DNA from: Sanguinoderma infundibulare
Lineage: Eukaryota > Basidiomycota > Agaricomycetes > Polyporales > Polyporaceae
Assembly: GCA_032821775.1 (NCBI GenBank)
Contig: JAVLRN010000001.1
Location: 2,542,001 to 2,606,000 of the forward strand
Direction: 5' to 3'
Length of the DNA: 64,000 nucleotides
Shown here: piece after piece, positions 23,718-36,940 of the stretch
Numbering within the stretch: the stretch's first letter is position 1
Layout of the letters: each line of letters starts with the position of its first letter
Translations under genes and position numbers: made by a program
Notes under the pieces: generated by a model
What the model was told of the DNA's origin: nothing
Seen by the model: the letters and a program-made list of their open reading frames with translations, nothing else
Database searches by the model: none

Positions 23718-26226
23718 TCAAGACTCCTCTTCTCCATCATCGTCGTCCTGATCATCCAGAACCAGCGCCCCAAACCTGCCACCCGCACTGGCCACCATCG
23801 TGGCCACAGGGGCATCGCCGTCCTCGTCGCTCTCTGAAACCTCTCCGAATTTACCTTCGTCGGCAGAACCACCCTCGCCCTCCTCGGCCTGGTCGTCCGG
23901 CCCTTCGACGTCGTCGCTGTCATAGTCACTGTCGTCCTGGCCATCATCGTTGTCGCGGTCGTGTGCCATCCAGATGCCCGCACCCTCCCTGCTGCGGGCA
24001 CTACCCCGGACACCTTGGTGGTCCCTGGTGGCATCGAGATCCGTCCCCGGCGGCCAGAATGCCCAGCGTATCCGTCCTTCCGCGAGAGCGCGCAGAACTG
24101 CAGGCGTAAGTTATTTACGGCAGCGCCGCAGCGAGTGTCAGTCGGAACAAGAACCACGGTGTCATAAACAAGATTGGAATGCGCGGGAGCGGATCTCGGG
24201 GGGCGGTGGTATTGCGGGATGAAGGTGGGAGTAGTGAGAGAGATAGATGGACGTACTCGCGTTCCCCGCACGGTTCACGTCTGGACGTCCCGCCTTCGCG
24301 GTGACCCATCCTTTCTTCGTGGCGTAGGCCGTCAGGATGTCCATCGCCGTCCATGCGAGCTCCTTCTGGTTCTCTGGAGTGCCGGTGCCGGATCCGGATG
24401 GGCGCATCCCATCTCGCCATGTGCGCTTGTCCTCCGACGGTGGGGAGGAGAGGGATGGGTGTGTGAGCCCGAGGATCTTTTCGAGGGGAATAAGACGCGC
24501 GGCATGGTAGACGCAGAGCGGGATGGCGTTGACGCGTGAGATGGGGAGGATCCCGCTCAACACCTGAAAATTGCACGCGTCTTGTATCAGCGGCCGGTCT
24601 TCGAGTCAAGCTTTCATACGGGAGAAGCCGCACCTGCATCTCCATGGGCACATAATTGGGTACGACGAGCCCCGGGCAGTCTACGAGCCGGACTTCGGAC
24701 GTCCAGAAGAGCGTCTGGAAGTGTTTTGTCTGGGGCGACCATCGTCAGAAGGCAGATATCCTTGTGCCCCAGCGGCGTGTCGAAGCCTAAATGTGTATCT
24801 CACCTTCCCAGGTGTCCGAGAAGCCCTAACCTTCTGGGTGCCAAAGAGGGCATTCAGGAGAGACGACTTCCCCACATTGGGCTGGCCTGTTCGACACGTC
24901 CTCGCAATCGTGAGATGGACGCCACCGTGGATTGAGTTATAACCTTACCAATGAGTCCGATGGTCAAGAACTCGGGCTCAGAGTCGTCTTCTTCGGCATG
25001 GTCAGACTCGGGACCATCACGATCCTCCGGCGCCGTAGGAGGCTTCGGGGCGAGGGCGCCACCTACGACCGTCCCAACCTGACCTCCGTGAGCTTTGAGG
25101 ACGGCATCCCAGTCGACCGCAGACCTGGTCCTCGGTTTCCATGTTGCGAGCCGCTCTGGGTTGCTATTTACCGCCGGTGGAGGCTCGAGAAGCTCTGCAT
25201 GCGTTTGTCGCAAGGCATCTACGAGCGTCTGTCGGAACGTGGAAGGAAGGTGAGGCTCATATGTTCTCTTCCGGGCGGTCGAAGATCCTCCCTGAACGGG
25301 ATACTTTTCGGTATAAGACTCCACCTGGACTATGCGTATACAGGGATAGAGCGCGTTGAGGTATTTTATCCATGCTGCTGCACGGTCTGGGCCGGATATG
25401 TCGACCTTGGTGAGGACCAAGATCGTCCGAAGCCGGGACGATTGCGGGATGGCGGAAAGATATGAGGACAAGGCGGGCGGGAAATGCAGGGTCGGGCAGC
25501 GCGAGTCGAGGAGGACGAGCAGGATCTGTGAGATTTCGGTGACGCGCCATCTGGAAAAGGTGAATGTTGAGTGAGATTGGTGAGTATGATAGGTAGGGTA
25601 TCCAAATATACGACGACCTACAACTGCCGCCAAACTTCGAGGTTGCGCTCGAATGACGTTGGGGCGCGCGGCATTGGGTCAACTGCCGACTCGGAGGTTC
25701 CGCGGCCATCCTCATGGTGCAACTCGGGTGCAGATGATTTTTGGGGCCCTTCATCGGTGTTTGGGTTGCACCATGCTTTGGCGGCGGCGTCAGTTTGGGC
25801 GAGCCATTTTTTGAAGAGGCCCTCTTCGTTGGCCTCAACTTCCTTCTTGGACATGTCGTATCGCCATTTCGGACGCCGAGGACAGGTCAACGGGTCAGTG
25901 CCTGAGATGGGTTTGTCAACATCCGGGAGGATCGCGAGCTCGGGAGGTATAGGTCGCGTGAGGGACAAGGTGGAAGCTAAAACTTTTGTCTTGTCCAGAA
26001 AGGCAGGGGGGAGCTTCACGAACGAGGACTCGAGGCGGCGAGTAGACTCGGCGGCAGCGGCGCGGGTGTCTGAACCCAAGAGCTGCCCTGTGGGACCCTT
26101 GCGGCCCTTCTTGCGTCGATCTGGTTTGGATGGCAGAGGGGGAGGGACGTCGCCTCGCTTGATGGCACGCTTGAGCTGGAGCTGTTCCTTGCGCTGCTTT
26201 GCGGAGAAGGGCTTGCGGCGCTGCAT
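23718..26226 (-). CDS. GNL1: circularly permuted GTPase, GNL1 type
   Basis: Six exons (26226-25622, 25550-24949, 24886-24804, 24729-24634, 24563-24257, 24097-23718) give 690 residues. The basic N-terminus (RRKPFSAKQRKEQLQLKRA) is typical of GNL1. GTPase motifs occur in permuted order: G4 (ILVLTKVDI), then G1 (IGQPNVGKSSLLNALFG), the G2 region (TPGKTKHFQT) and G3 (LVDCPGLVVPNYV). The C-terminus is very acidic. Related YlqF/YawG GTPases assemble ribosomes or act in the nucleolus. The nearest relative is GNL1 because the spacing and the TKHFQTLFWT block fit, but substrate and partners are unknown. The intron at 24098-24256 (159 nt) is about three times longer than the others. Confidence 0.87.
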
Positions 26227-26892
26227 TGATGAGCTCGGTAATCGAATGGGTGGTAGCCAAGTGGTGGCGCAGACGGAGTGCGAGCCTTGTGGACGTCAAT
26301 GAGATGACGCCCATACCGTAATGCGGCTGATCCGCACCGCTCACTCTTGCCCGATTCCATCGCCTTGTCAGATCTCGCCATGTTAGAATATTTTGCCTTG
26401 AGCCGCAATTCATACTCCCCTTGCCGTCACGCCTGGGACCCCGTTTCTCCTCTCTCCCGGTGCGGTCCCGCCTCCCTCTCAAGCGTTCTGGCTTTGTCCG
26501 AAGCTCGTAACGGCGTGATAAGCTCCCCGGCATTCACATCCGAGCATGTCGTCCATCTGTCCCGGCAGCAGAGAGGGCAGAAGTCCCGTGCTCGCCGCAG
26601 TCTGTAGCCAGCGATCGTGAACATGGCCCAACGTCAGTCTTGTGCTCGCCTTGAGATATCAGACCTTCGGTCTCGAGGTCAAGACTAGCCGGCGACTCAA
26701 CCCTGTGGCAGTGGGCCGTTGGACGGGTTGCTAGGCTTGTAATGCGATCGGGATCGGAGGCACGGGAGGAGCGGGCGCCTTGTCGGACGAGAGGACGGTC
26801 CTGCCGCCTGCTCCTGCGAATATGGCCACTTTCGTCCCCCGGCCATGTCTCCCTTCTCCTTCTCCCGTACATGAGCCCTGTTCCCCTGCCAA
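26227..26892. promoter_or_regulatory. divergent promoter region, GNL1 / methyltransferase
   Basis: There are 666 bp between divergent start codons. The right part may contain an alternative N-terminus for the methyltransferase (an ATG at 26872 lies in a different frame and stops soon). No other supported element is seen. Confidence 0.4.
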
Positions 26893-29110
26893 ATGATGGG
26901 CCCTCCATACCCCTACCCCTCCCGTCCAACCCGTCTCAGCTGCAGTTCCACAGCCACTCACACCAACACCTCCGATCCTAGCCGCAGGAACATCCACAGG
27001 AAGGAGAACCAGTTCCTCTACCGCAACGGCTCCAAGCTCCACGCATATGATAGAGAAAAGGCTCCTTATCCTAGTTCCTTTGACCGCGATGTCGTCGAAT
27101 TGTATGTATGCGCACTGGCCGTCTCGCTATCGCGTGCTTAATTGCAACGTTCAGGCAAAGTCTCGACAATGCCGTCTTGCTCGACGCCAAGGGAAAGTCT
27201 TCCTACGTCGACTTTGATTCAAAACCTATCCCTAAGCGATGTTTGGACATCGGCACTGGTGTACGTCACCATCCGTGATATTATCCCCCGTGCTCATGGT
27301 TACCATTCTCCAGTTGGGTCTATGGGTCATCTCCACCGCAAAGCTTTGGCCGGAAGCCACATTTGTGAGTAAATGCCCTCCAATGTGTCCCATACGATCC
27401 CCTCAGCATATCTTAGGTCGGCCTGGACATGGTCAACATACAAGTACCTCTCCGAATACTAGAGCAAGACCTCGCAGAACGCATAGAATGGGTACACACA
27501 AACATGTACGCCAGCTTTCCCGCCCTGTTCCTACCTTAGCACCCATTGACCGTCCCCAGCTTGCGAAACAAATTACCCTTTGACGAGGATGAATTCGACC
27601 ATGTGCATATCAATGGCATAGCGCTTGGCATCCCTGAGAACAAGGTCAGTCGTTATTATTGTATCGTGTCATGGCACGCTCGTATGCTCATCTCCTGGTC
27701 TAGTGGTACCCATTGTATGAAGTAAGTATTACGTTTCAATTATGCATGATACCTTACGCATTATCTTTAGGAAATCCGTCGAGTTATGAAGCCGGGTGCT
27801 ACCATTGAGCATATCGAAGAAGGTTTGTATGCTCCACTTCAGCGTGGGGTCTATCGTTTACCGCCCACTCCAGATGCAATATTCCCCAGTCTACCACGCT
27901 GGTACACCGACCCCCTCCGAACACATTCCCGTGGCCTTCCTGCACCAACAACAGGGAGCGAGCAAGCTCGTCTCTCCTCCGGCGGGACATCAGCCACCTC
28001 GCACCTCAGACACGAACATGAGCTTCTTGAAACGCTCTACGAAGACTTATGGTCCGCAAGATTTATTAACGCCTATCCTACGTCAATATTACCTGGATGT
28101 TTTGGAGCATTCTTTGAGCGTGTATTATCACCCCCCATTGTACAGTACCAGTCGCCACCTTTTGCTCCGTTTGCACCTCTCGCAGGATTCCGTGACTCTA
28201 CGATACCCCCATCGCCTCGTACCGTCCCACCCTCTCTCCCCGGCATTCGGTCATCAATACCCCCTAATTGTGGTTTCTCTGGCAGCCCTTGTTCGGAGAC
28301 GTTCACGAACGGATCCCTTAAGACCTCCCCATCATCTACCCTCAGAGTCTCGGCGGAGGACGTAGCAAAATGCGGCCTATCACCGTGTCCCTCGGTGATA
28401 TCCCTCCACCAAGATGATGCCCTCGAACGTCCGCGCTCTCGATGTGGCGATCCAGAAGCTGCGTCGATGCTCTCCACTACGAGCCAAGCAGGGTCTTACT
28501 CGTCTGGATCTACGTCTTCCAAAGCTGCGAAACGACCTTCGGTGATGCTCCTCGCGTCTCCAGAGGAAGGCACATCGCTCGGCGGAGACAATGCGATCGA
28601 CATCTTCCCCGTACAGAAAGTTCAGTCACAGGACGAGCAGACCAAGTATATGCACCTCTACCGCACTGTGACCTGGGTCCTGTCGACGAAGGAGGCCATG
28701 TGGGACGAGCTGCTTGTACGCGTGCAAGCGAAGGACGAGGCGTTGCGGAGGTACGGATGGGCAGACGAGGACTATAACGAGCAGGCGAGCCGGGCGAAGT
28801 TCGACTACGCGATTGACCTGTATCAGAGGTGAGACTCAACTCTAGCCCATGTTTCTCTTCGAGTGGCTAACGGACGAGCACTTTCCGCTGCACTCGCCCC
28901 AGCGACATGCGCACTCGGATAGCCCTCTGGAACTGCGCCGTGCAGAACGGTTGGGCGCTCCCCTTCCGAGACTCGCCCACGAGAGCGGAGGTGGCCGAGG
29001 AGATACAGCTCCGGCGCGAGATCTTGGCGGCACAGAGGTTATGTGGTCTCCAAGCGGTCGAGCCTCCCGTGCGGAAGATACGGATCCTCATTGGGTCTAA
29101 GGAGTCTTGA
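26893..29110 (+). CDS. SAM-dependent methyltransferase (class I)
   Basis: Nine exons (26893-27101, 27155-27260, 27314-27364, 27417-27505, 27560-27644, an 18-nt exon 27704-27721, 27771-27822, 27874-28828, 28903-29110) give 590 residues. The Rossmann core spans residues about 60-200: DREKAPYPSSFDRDVVELQS, then motif I RCLDIGTGLGLWV, an acidic strand-2 end (VGLDMV), and motif IV FDHVHINGIALGIP. A post-motif reads RRVMKPGATIEHIEED. The rest is long, Ser/Pro-rich and probably disordered, with a helical C-terminus. Many basidiomycetes have paralogs of this layout of unknown substrate. The start is uncertain: 26893 is the first ATG in frame with the conserved exon. The 51-nt intron at 27823-27873 is in frame and may be retained in some transcripts. 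Confidence 0.78.
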
Positions 29111-29750
29111 AAGTTTGGGAGCTTTTTCTCATGTGCGTTTACTTGTTGTGTGTTGCGACGAGGAGGTCTATGCGCCCACGTCATGTTTGTGGACGTCGTT
29201 GGAGGCATATGCACTGTATCACGCACTCGTCTCGGAGGTTGTGTGTAACGCTTTGTTTGTTGTGGCGTCAGTTTGTGGACACAGTCAGGATTCTTCTTAT
29301 GCGGACTTCGTTCATCCGGTCACGTAGGCGTATGTATGGAACCCTACACATATGCAAATCCCTTCATGCATCGAAGTAGCCTACGGTTTCGCTCCTTGCT
29401 TTAGGAAACTTATGGTAGGAGGCTTGATATTTACAGCGTACGATTCTCCGTTTGGGCTACTAGCACCGGCTAGGCAAGTGCATCTCCGCTAGTTTCAACC
29501 GCAGCCGCTAAGCCCGTCGAATTGCAGATGTGTCTGTGGAAGCCATTCGTCGTCCTGTGTACCCTGTTCGGTTCGCTCCCGGGCCCTGAATATGTGCGCC
29601 TCAGTCAGCCTCAACACCCGACAGGACTTCAAGGCGTCCGATGCTCCCCACGGAACTTACACCTTCGCATCCGCTGGTCCTGCCGAAAGCTGGTCTTTCG
29701 CCCGCTATCCTCTGTGCTTTGTTCTCTAGAAATCGCGTCGTCCTGCTACC
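29111..29750. other. intergenic region, 640 bp
   Basis: This holds the 3' end of the methyltransferase gene and the promoter of the PRM10-like gene. No supported feature is seen in either strand. The short frames present have no domain content. Confidence 0.4.
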
Positions 29751-32186
29751 ATGGCGTCTCCTGGCAAGGGGTCTATCCAATGGTCTCCGTCGCCCCCCCA
29801 TAGCATCCACAGCCGTTCCCGACGAGACAGCGATTCATCCTCGAGGCCGTATCGCGAGTACCCCACTCCTCATCCGAAGAAGCTTGCCGAGGTGGCCGCG
29901 CACTTGAAAAACAGCGAAGGTGCGGACGACTTGGATCCTCGAGCCTCTGCCGCTAGCCCGGTTCGGAGGCCTCGGCCCTCGTTTGCTCGACCATCCCCAG
30001 GCGATGAGGCACCTAGGTCCTCGCTACATCGACCCTCGATTTTTCACAGGTCGTCCTCGATGGAGTCGGACTTCACCCAATTTCAGCAACGGATGACGAT
30101 GCAACGCACGCTGAGCGCGGCCGAGGAGGGTGCGGAGCAACCATCTCGCCCTGACGGCGCAGGCGAACGTCACGGTGGGGTCGTCGCGAAGATCATTCAG
30201 TATGGGCTGCGACGTGGTATGGGGAGCTGCAGTGTAGGCAAGAGGCTGCGAAGAGCGCGCTCCGCGTCGTCGCTGTCTGAGAAGGGAGAAAAGGACGGAG
30301 ACGAGCAGACGACGCGGTCCGGTGTGCCGGGGCAGTCGGACTATCTCAGGCGGTCCATCTGCATGAACGAGAGGAGGCAGTCGCACATCGTGGACCACGT
30401 CGAAAGCAAGTCTGCTATTCCTCTCCCCGGTGTCACGCGCATACTGACGGAAATCGTCGCAGGCTTTGATGCTCGGCGGAAGTTCATTCTCCGTCTGGCC
30501 AGGACCCTGCTCGCCCTGGGGTCGCCTTCGCACCGTATCGAGTCCCAGCTGCACATGGTGGGCGGGGTTCTGGACGCCCAGGTCGAGTTTATCCACCTCC
30601 CGAACCTCATCATCGTCACCTTCATGGACTCGGGCACCCGCACCTCCGAGACGCACTTTGTCCGCGCCGGCGGCCGCCTCGCGCTCTCGAAACTCTCAAA
30701 GGTCCACCTCGTGTACCGCGACGTCCTGCACGACAAGATAGGGCCGTCGGAAGGTTGCGAGCTGCTCAAGGCGGTCATGCACGAGGAGCCGCTGTACAGC
30801 ATCTGGGTCCGCTGTTTCTTGGCGTTCCTCTGCGCGTCGATCATCTGCGTGCTCTCGTTCGGAGGGTCGGTCGTGGACATGTTCTTCAGCGGGGTGTGCG
30901 CAGCGGTGCTGCAGTACTTGGGCCTCAACGCGGCGTCGAAGAGCGCGATGTACGCGAACGTCTACGAGTGAGTCTCGATGTGTGCGCTCTGGCTGCCGAG
31001 CGACGGCTGACTGAGCGCGCCTTCAGAATCAGCGTCTCGATTATCGTCTCGTTCGCTGCTCGGTGCCTTGGGACGATTCACGGCAACCTGTTTTGCTACA
31101 GTGCGATATCGTCTGCCGGGGTCGTTCTCATCCTCCCCGGATTCACCATTCGTGAGTGCCATTGTCCGACATCATCCGCAAGGAACAGTACTGAGCAGCG
31201 AGCGAACAGTGATTTCGGCCTTGGAGCTGACGTCGAGGAACATCCTCTGCGGCTCAGTGAGGATGGTCTACGCCATCATATACACGCTGTTCCTCGTGAG
31301 CGTCGCATCCAGTCTGTCGGGTGTTTTCGCATGCTGAATACGAATTTTCCACAAGGGTTTCGGTCTCACGATCGGTTCAGACCTCTACCTCGTGGTGAAT
31401 CCCGACGCGCGTCGAATAATGGCCGAGACGAACCTGCTCGACTCCGCAGTCCTGCACGGCTACATCCTTAATTCCAACACCTCCGCTTCATCGACCGATA
31501 CTGGCGCTACCTTCACCTTCTTGGACCCTTCCCGGAGCCACTTCGTCAAAGGTCAGGTCGAGCTGCTTTCGAACGTTCTGATCGACGACCGCTAATCGTC
31601 GCTTCTCGCAGGTTGCTACCGGAGCCCTTCCTGGCCCTGGTGGAGACGGGACTTCCCGTGGTGGACGGTGCTCTTCCTCGTGCCGATCTACTCCATGTGC
31701 TCCTCCATCTCCAATCTGCAAGCGATGCGAACGGTGCAGTTCCCGGTCATGGTCCTCTTTTCATGCGCCGCCTACGCCGCCAACCGCACCGCGAACTACT
31801 TCATCTCGGACCGCGGAGACATTGTGTCAGCCGTCGGGGCGTTCGTCATTGGCGTCCTGGGGAATACCTACTCCCGCATCGCTGGAGGCACCGCGTTCAC
31901 GTCCATGGTAACGGGTGTCTTGTTTCTCGTACCGGTGAGTACGCTTCACGGACCTACGCAGAAACGTGTTCCTAACCGACCACCGAGCGCGTAGTCGGCT
32001 ATCGGCAATGACGGAGGACTCATTCAGCCGTACAATAACTCGGTAGCGCGGTATTCGGGTAGTTTCGAGCTTGGAATTCGGATGATCCAGGTTGCGATTG
32101 GCGTCACCATCGGACTTTTCGCCTCCCAGATTCTAGTTTACGCTCTAGGTGGACAGCGCAAGAGTGCGGCGCACTTCGCATTCTAA
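29751..32186 (+). CDS. PRM10: PRM10-like membrane protein (ThrE family, two fused halves)
   Basis: Six exons (29751-30967, 31027-31151, 31210-31295, 31356-31551, 31612-31934, 31995-32186) give 712 residues. About 210 N-terminal residues are polar and rich in Ser, Arg and Pro. The ThrE domain follows, with ITEIVAGFDARRKFILRLARTLLALGSPSHRIE and FIHLPNLIIVTFMD, and then several membrane helices. A second hydrophobic half (VLFLVPIYSMCSSISNLQAM to the end) matches the ThrE_2 part. Bacterial ThrE exports threonine and serine. The yeast relative Prm10 is pheromone-induced and its transport substrate is not settled. About ten membrane segments are visible. All introns are GT-AG. Confidence 0.86.
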
Positions 32187-32409
32187 GTAGATGCTACCCT
32201 ATGCACAATATAAAGACAAATTGCGACTGTTTCTGCGTACGAACGTCCTCCAATGGATGATGGCCCAGTCACCCCCCACAATGAACCGATACAGCAACAA
32301 AGCATAGCGACAAGTAACAACAGGAAGGCTTAGCGAGCTAGTACAGTACCAGAATACGAAAACGTTTATAATGCAGTAACGTATGCGATGCGAAAGCGCG
32401 AACAATAAG

Positions 32410-35400
32410 TTACGATGCGAACAGCTGCTGGAGCTCTTCCAACCGACGGGCCTGGATGTCGGACTTGCTCAGCGGAGGACCGAGCGTGAGGTTCGCCAGC
32501 TCGGTTTTCTTCTTCTGCACCTCTAGAAGCCGCGCCTCGATGGTGTTCTCGATGATGAGCTTCACCGTCGTAACCGGCCGCGTCTGACCAAGTCGATGCT
32601 ACATGGCGGTAAGCGACAAAGAACAACAACAAGCGGTGATGACTGTGTGCAGCTTCACTTACAATACGGTCTACAGCTTGGTTCTCTACAGCTGGGTTCC
32701 TGTAACGAATACGGGTCAATCCAACAGCTGACAGTCAAGGCACCACCAATACATACCAATATGGGTCCATCAAGTACACACGTTGAGCGGCGGTGAGGTT
32801 GAGGCCGACGCCTCCCGCCTTCAAACTGACAAGGAGGACCTCGCAGCCGGGATCATGCTTCAGCGCTTCCATGGCTCGCGTACGTTCGTCGCGCTTCATG
32901 GTCCCGTCAAGCCGATCGTAGCGAATGTTCGCAACCTCCAGCGCGTCCTCGACCCTGAACGATAAATGATCCCGTAAGTCAGGCGACCAAGGACCACTCG
33001 TGCCGACACGAAGCAGAACATACTTGTCAAGCATGGTTGTCCATTGGGAACTGCAGCAGCACGGTCTGCGTCAACGTCCGGGCCTGCACTGCAAAAAAGT
33101 AACATCACGTACAACACGACCGTCTTCGTCACGCCATCATCTACGCAGTTCCCATCCCCGTCGACCATCTGGACTTCGATCGAGCTCGGGTCGTAGTTGG
33201 CCGAGTACGGGTTCGCCTTCGAGAACTGGATGAGGTCGCCTAGAAGCGCCCGGACCTTGGTCGAGGGATGGAAGTCCTCGAGGGCGATGCCCTTCTGTCG
33301 CTTCTCCTTCTTCGCCGTCTTCTTCTTGGCACCGCCAGAGATGGCGTTTTCCAGCATGGCGCAGTCAAGCATGAGCTGCACCGCGTCGTTCGGAAGGAGC
33401 GCCGTCTGGCAGACGACACAGGCCCTGTGCACGTCAAGCGGGACGTTCGGCCACCCCGGGAAGATCGACGTGCGGAAGCAGTCGGCGCAGAAGAGATGCT
33501 GGCACCGTGTGAGCACTGGCTGAGGGGCATTCGGGCTGTTCTGGCGCGTCGAGGCACGAGAGGTCGACGCCGAGGCCTTCGGCTTCCGTCCGCGCTTCGC
33601 AGGAGTAGCAGGCGCGTCCACTTCAGCTAGGTCCTCGCTGGTTGCATCCATCGAAGCGGAGAGCTCGCACTGGCACTCTACACACTGCGTGGTCCCAGCC
33701 TCTTTCAGCAGGGCGAAGATCATGGCCCCACGCTGCATGTTGATACCTTCACGGGCGACCGCCGCGACGATGTCCTCATACGATGCAGGCATGTCGCCAG
33801 GGAGCCCAAGCCCCTTGTCTCGAACGAGCTCGAAGTGGTCGCAGATCTGGCGAAGACGAAGGATCTTCTGTAGAATACCAACGTAGTTCTTCAAGACCTC
33901 GTTCTTGTGCGAAAGCTCGTGGAACTCCGCCTTGGACGCGTTGAAGAACTGGTCGTAGATAGACTGTTCCTGGGAATCGAATTTGAGCAGGCGGAGTTCG
34001 TCGGAGCGCGCTGGAAGGGAGAGGATCTTCTTGCCGTCCTCGGCGCGCGAATCCTTCGTTCGACGGAGCGTAATGCACCTCATGATAGTCTGAAGGCGGG
34101 CAACACCGAGAGGCTGGGCGTACTTGACGGGAGTCCCGATGAACTCGTTCCAAATGTTCTTGTCATCGAAAGGCGTAAGACGGAGGAACTTGATGAGCGC
34201 GTAGACGTCGTCGAGCTTGTTCTGCACGGGGGTACCCGTAAGGCACAGACGACGGTCTGAGACGAGGTCGCAAGAGGCACGGCATCCGACGGTGTTGGTC
34301 TCCTTGATGGAACTGTGGGGAGTATGAGTGCCTGCAAGCGGTCTTACTCGAGACTGGGGGCGCATATACTCACTGTGCCTCATCAAGGACGACTCGGAAC
34401 CAGTGTATGCTCTGCAACGGACTAGTCGCCTCGGTCGCTGAACCAACAGTCTTCTTCCGCTTTTTAGCCTTCTTGCCCTTAGACTTCGTGATAGGCTGAC
34501 CAGTTCCATCCACCTCTATGAAGCCCTCACTGCTGACGCCGTCGGCCTCTTCCTCATCGTCATCATCCGGGGCCTCCAAGCTCTTCGTCTGCTTCGAGAA
34601 TTCGGATGCAAGAGTGGAATAAGTAGTGATAACAGCGTCAAAGTCCGCAAGGAACGTGGGCTCGAGACGGCGCGCGTTTCCATGGTAGACGTATACGCGT
34701 AGCGGTGGACCGTCACGAACCCGTCCGAAAGAAGGCTTCTTCGCCTCCGTCTTGATGTCGAGCTGTGAGCCTGTAGGCGTCGACATGCCGGACGTCGACG
34801 GTTGGCTAGATGGGGGAGCACCCGACTGTCCGCCAGAGACGATGACCTCGCCGCGCCAATGCTCCTTAAACTGATCCTCCCAGTTCACCACCGTCGACAG
34901 CGGACAGATGATCAACGTGGCACGGCTTTTCATCTTGATCCTGCAGGCACGCGTGTACTGAGCGTCCATGCGATCCTGCTCTCGAGCCATCTTCTTGCTC
35001 GCCTTGGACGATGAAGAACCGTGCGACTCCATAAACGACGGCGGCGGAATGCCCCACACGCTCCCTTGGAAATGTGCAGCTGTCAACGGGCCATCCGATG
35101 ACTGAGGAGGCGGCGTGGGTGGAGGTGTCAGCGGCGTCTCAGCGAACGCGCGGGCCGAACGAAGCGTCGCTGCAATCAGCGAGACACAGGTAATCGTCTT
35201 TCCAAGACCCATCTACACAGACATCATAGAAGATGTAAGCGTGTGCAAACTAAGATCGCAGCATAAGTTGCTCAAAATAGCACGTACGTCGTCGGCGAGA
35301 ATGGCACCTTTCGCCTCAAAGGGTTTGGAGAACTCCTCTGCCTGTGTGACGATGTTGACCCAGGCAGTCTGGTGCGAGAGGGGATTCACCCTTTCCTGCC

Positions 35401-36940
35401 ATAGAGACGTCTGCCTCCGACAGACACCCTTCGGTTCTTGCTCTCGTGCAAGCAAGAACGTCAGAGCCTTCAGCTGATGCGGGTACATTTTCGTGGCGAC
35501 TTCGGATGCTATATGAGGACCAAGATTGTCAGCAAACCAAAGGCACGCGATATCCGTTAGCGAAGCGTGTACGCACGAGGGTCAGCTTCATCGACTTCGT
35601 CCCCGCCTTTCAGACTCTTGAACAATTCGTCCACCTGACTACGCTGCACTTCAACGCTCCTACCGGCAACAGCAGGTGCGCTCCACCTGCTGAAGGAGTT
35701 CCCACCGGGACCCGAATAACCCGGACGATTAACAGCCGGGCCGGCTTGGGGATGACCGCCAGGAGGAGGATTGTGGGGATTGTAGTACCAACCGGAAGCT
35801 GCGTGTTGCATGTCGCAGGGAAGGGTGGGATGGTCTAGGTACAAACCATTGGAGTGTAGATATGAGGAGACGACAGGGATGTTGCCCTTGGGTGTGAAGA
35901 CTAGCATTTGCAGTTGAAGTATGGGTAACTAGAGCACGTCAGGTGACGTACCGAGTGGGGGTATGCGTACTCACCGTTCGATGGCCTCTGCGAATTTTCG
36001 CATCTAACCGGATGAGGCCCTTGCCTAACATGGGACCTAGATGGGTGGCCACCTTCTGCTCGACAACGGAGAATGTTTCTCCGGGTATGATCTCGCCGTT
36101 CAATCCCTTGACGGACGGGGGTCGGATATTGATGGTCTCCGAGGGACCAGCGGGTTTGTTGTCGACATGTTCGTACTGCAAGCGAACGGGGGCCCATTCG
36201 GATTCTTGAGAACCGTATTCTGGTGGATTTAGGTAGGAGATCGGATAGAGAACGAGGGCGGTTGCATTGAGGACTCCGATACAGACCGGAGTCTTGGGAG
36301 GAAGGTCCATAGGCAGATTCCCATGACTAGGCATGGGCTGAGGCGGGGGTGGAGGCTGCGGCAAAGGCTGGGGCGGTCGGGCAATTGGAGGAGGAGAAGG
36401 GGAGCTTGTGAGGTCAATGACTTGACGACGCGCTGGTTGGGAAGTGGACGAAGAGCTTCCGTTTCGTCCTAGCTGTGGAGGATGCGATGAAGGTTGGTCG
36501 AGAGGATTGATTGGAGGGAAAGGCTGCTGCCTAGACTGAAAAAAGGCGGAAGAATTGGAGGGACCCTGGAAGTGGGATTGAAGCGCGTTCGCAGAGTTGT
36601 TCTCGTAGCTGTCACGATAATGGGACGACGAGGGAGAGGGCTGTAGTGTTCGTGGACCGGGGGTCGCGTTCTGTGCCGCATGCGGGGCAAGAGTCGAGTG
36701 GGACATGGCAGGAGAGAGACCCGAGGGAGACTGGCGACTATATGCGTATGAGGGGATGGCCTGAGGGATTGCGCCATTGGCGTTGAAGGACCTTGATAGT
36801 GTGCATTGACGTTTGGGCATACGCTCTGGAACATGCATGTCTTCGTCGTCGTCGTCGTCTTCGAGAGTAAGATCGATAGGATTGGCCTGCGCGTAGGCCC
36901 GCGCTGGGTATGTGGCGGTTGTGCTTGAGCTGGAGGCCAT
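32410..36940 (-). CDS. SNF2/RAD5-HLTF-type ATPase with inserted RING finger and SUMO-interacting motifs
   Basis: Nine exons (36940-35975, 35928-35577, 35508-35288, 35212-34374, 34312-33113, a 27-nt exon 33050-33024, 32954-32757, 32699-32663, 32598-32410) give 1342 residues. The N-terminus has two SIM-like sequences (PIDLTLEDDDDDED and QVIDLTSSP) in a disordered region. A HIRAN-like segment may span about 235-380. The helicase begins with MYPHQLKALTFLL; Walker A MGLGKT is at 514 and DEAH near 790. Between the lobes is a RING (residues about 1003-1098: CVECQC, a long basic insert, then TRCQHLFCADC and CVVCQ). The second lobe ends with SLKAGGVGLNLTAAQRV, WNPAVENQAVDRI and HRLGQTRPV. Such proteins couple DNA translocation to ubiquitin ligation in damage tolerance. 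Rad5/HLTF or Uls1 orthology cannot be decided by eye. Confidence 0.88.
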
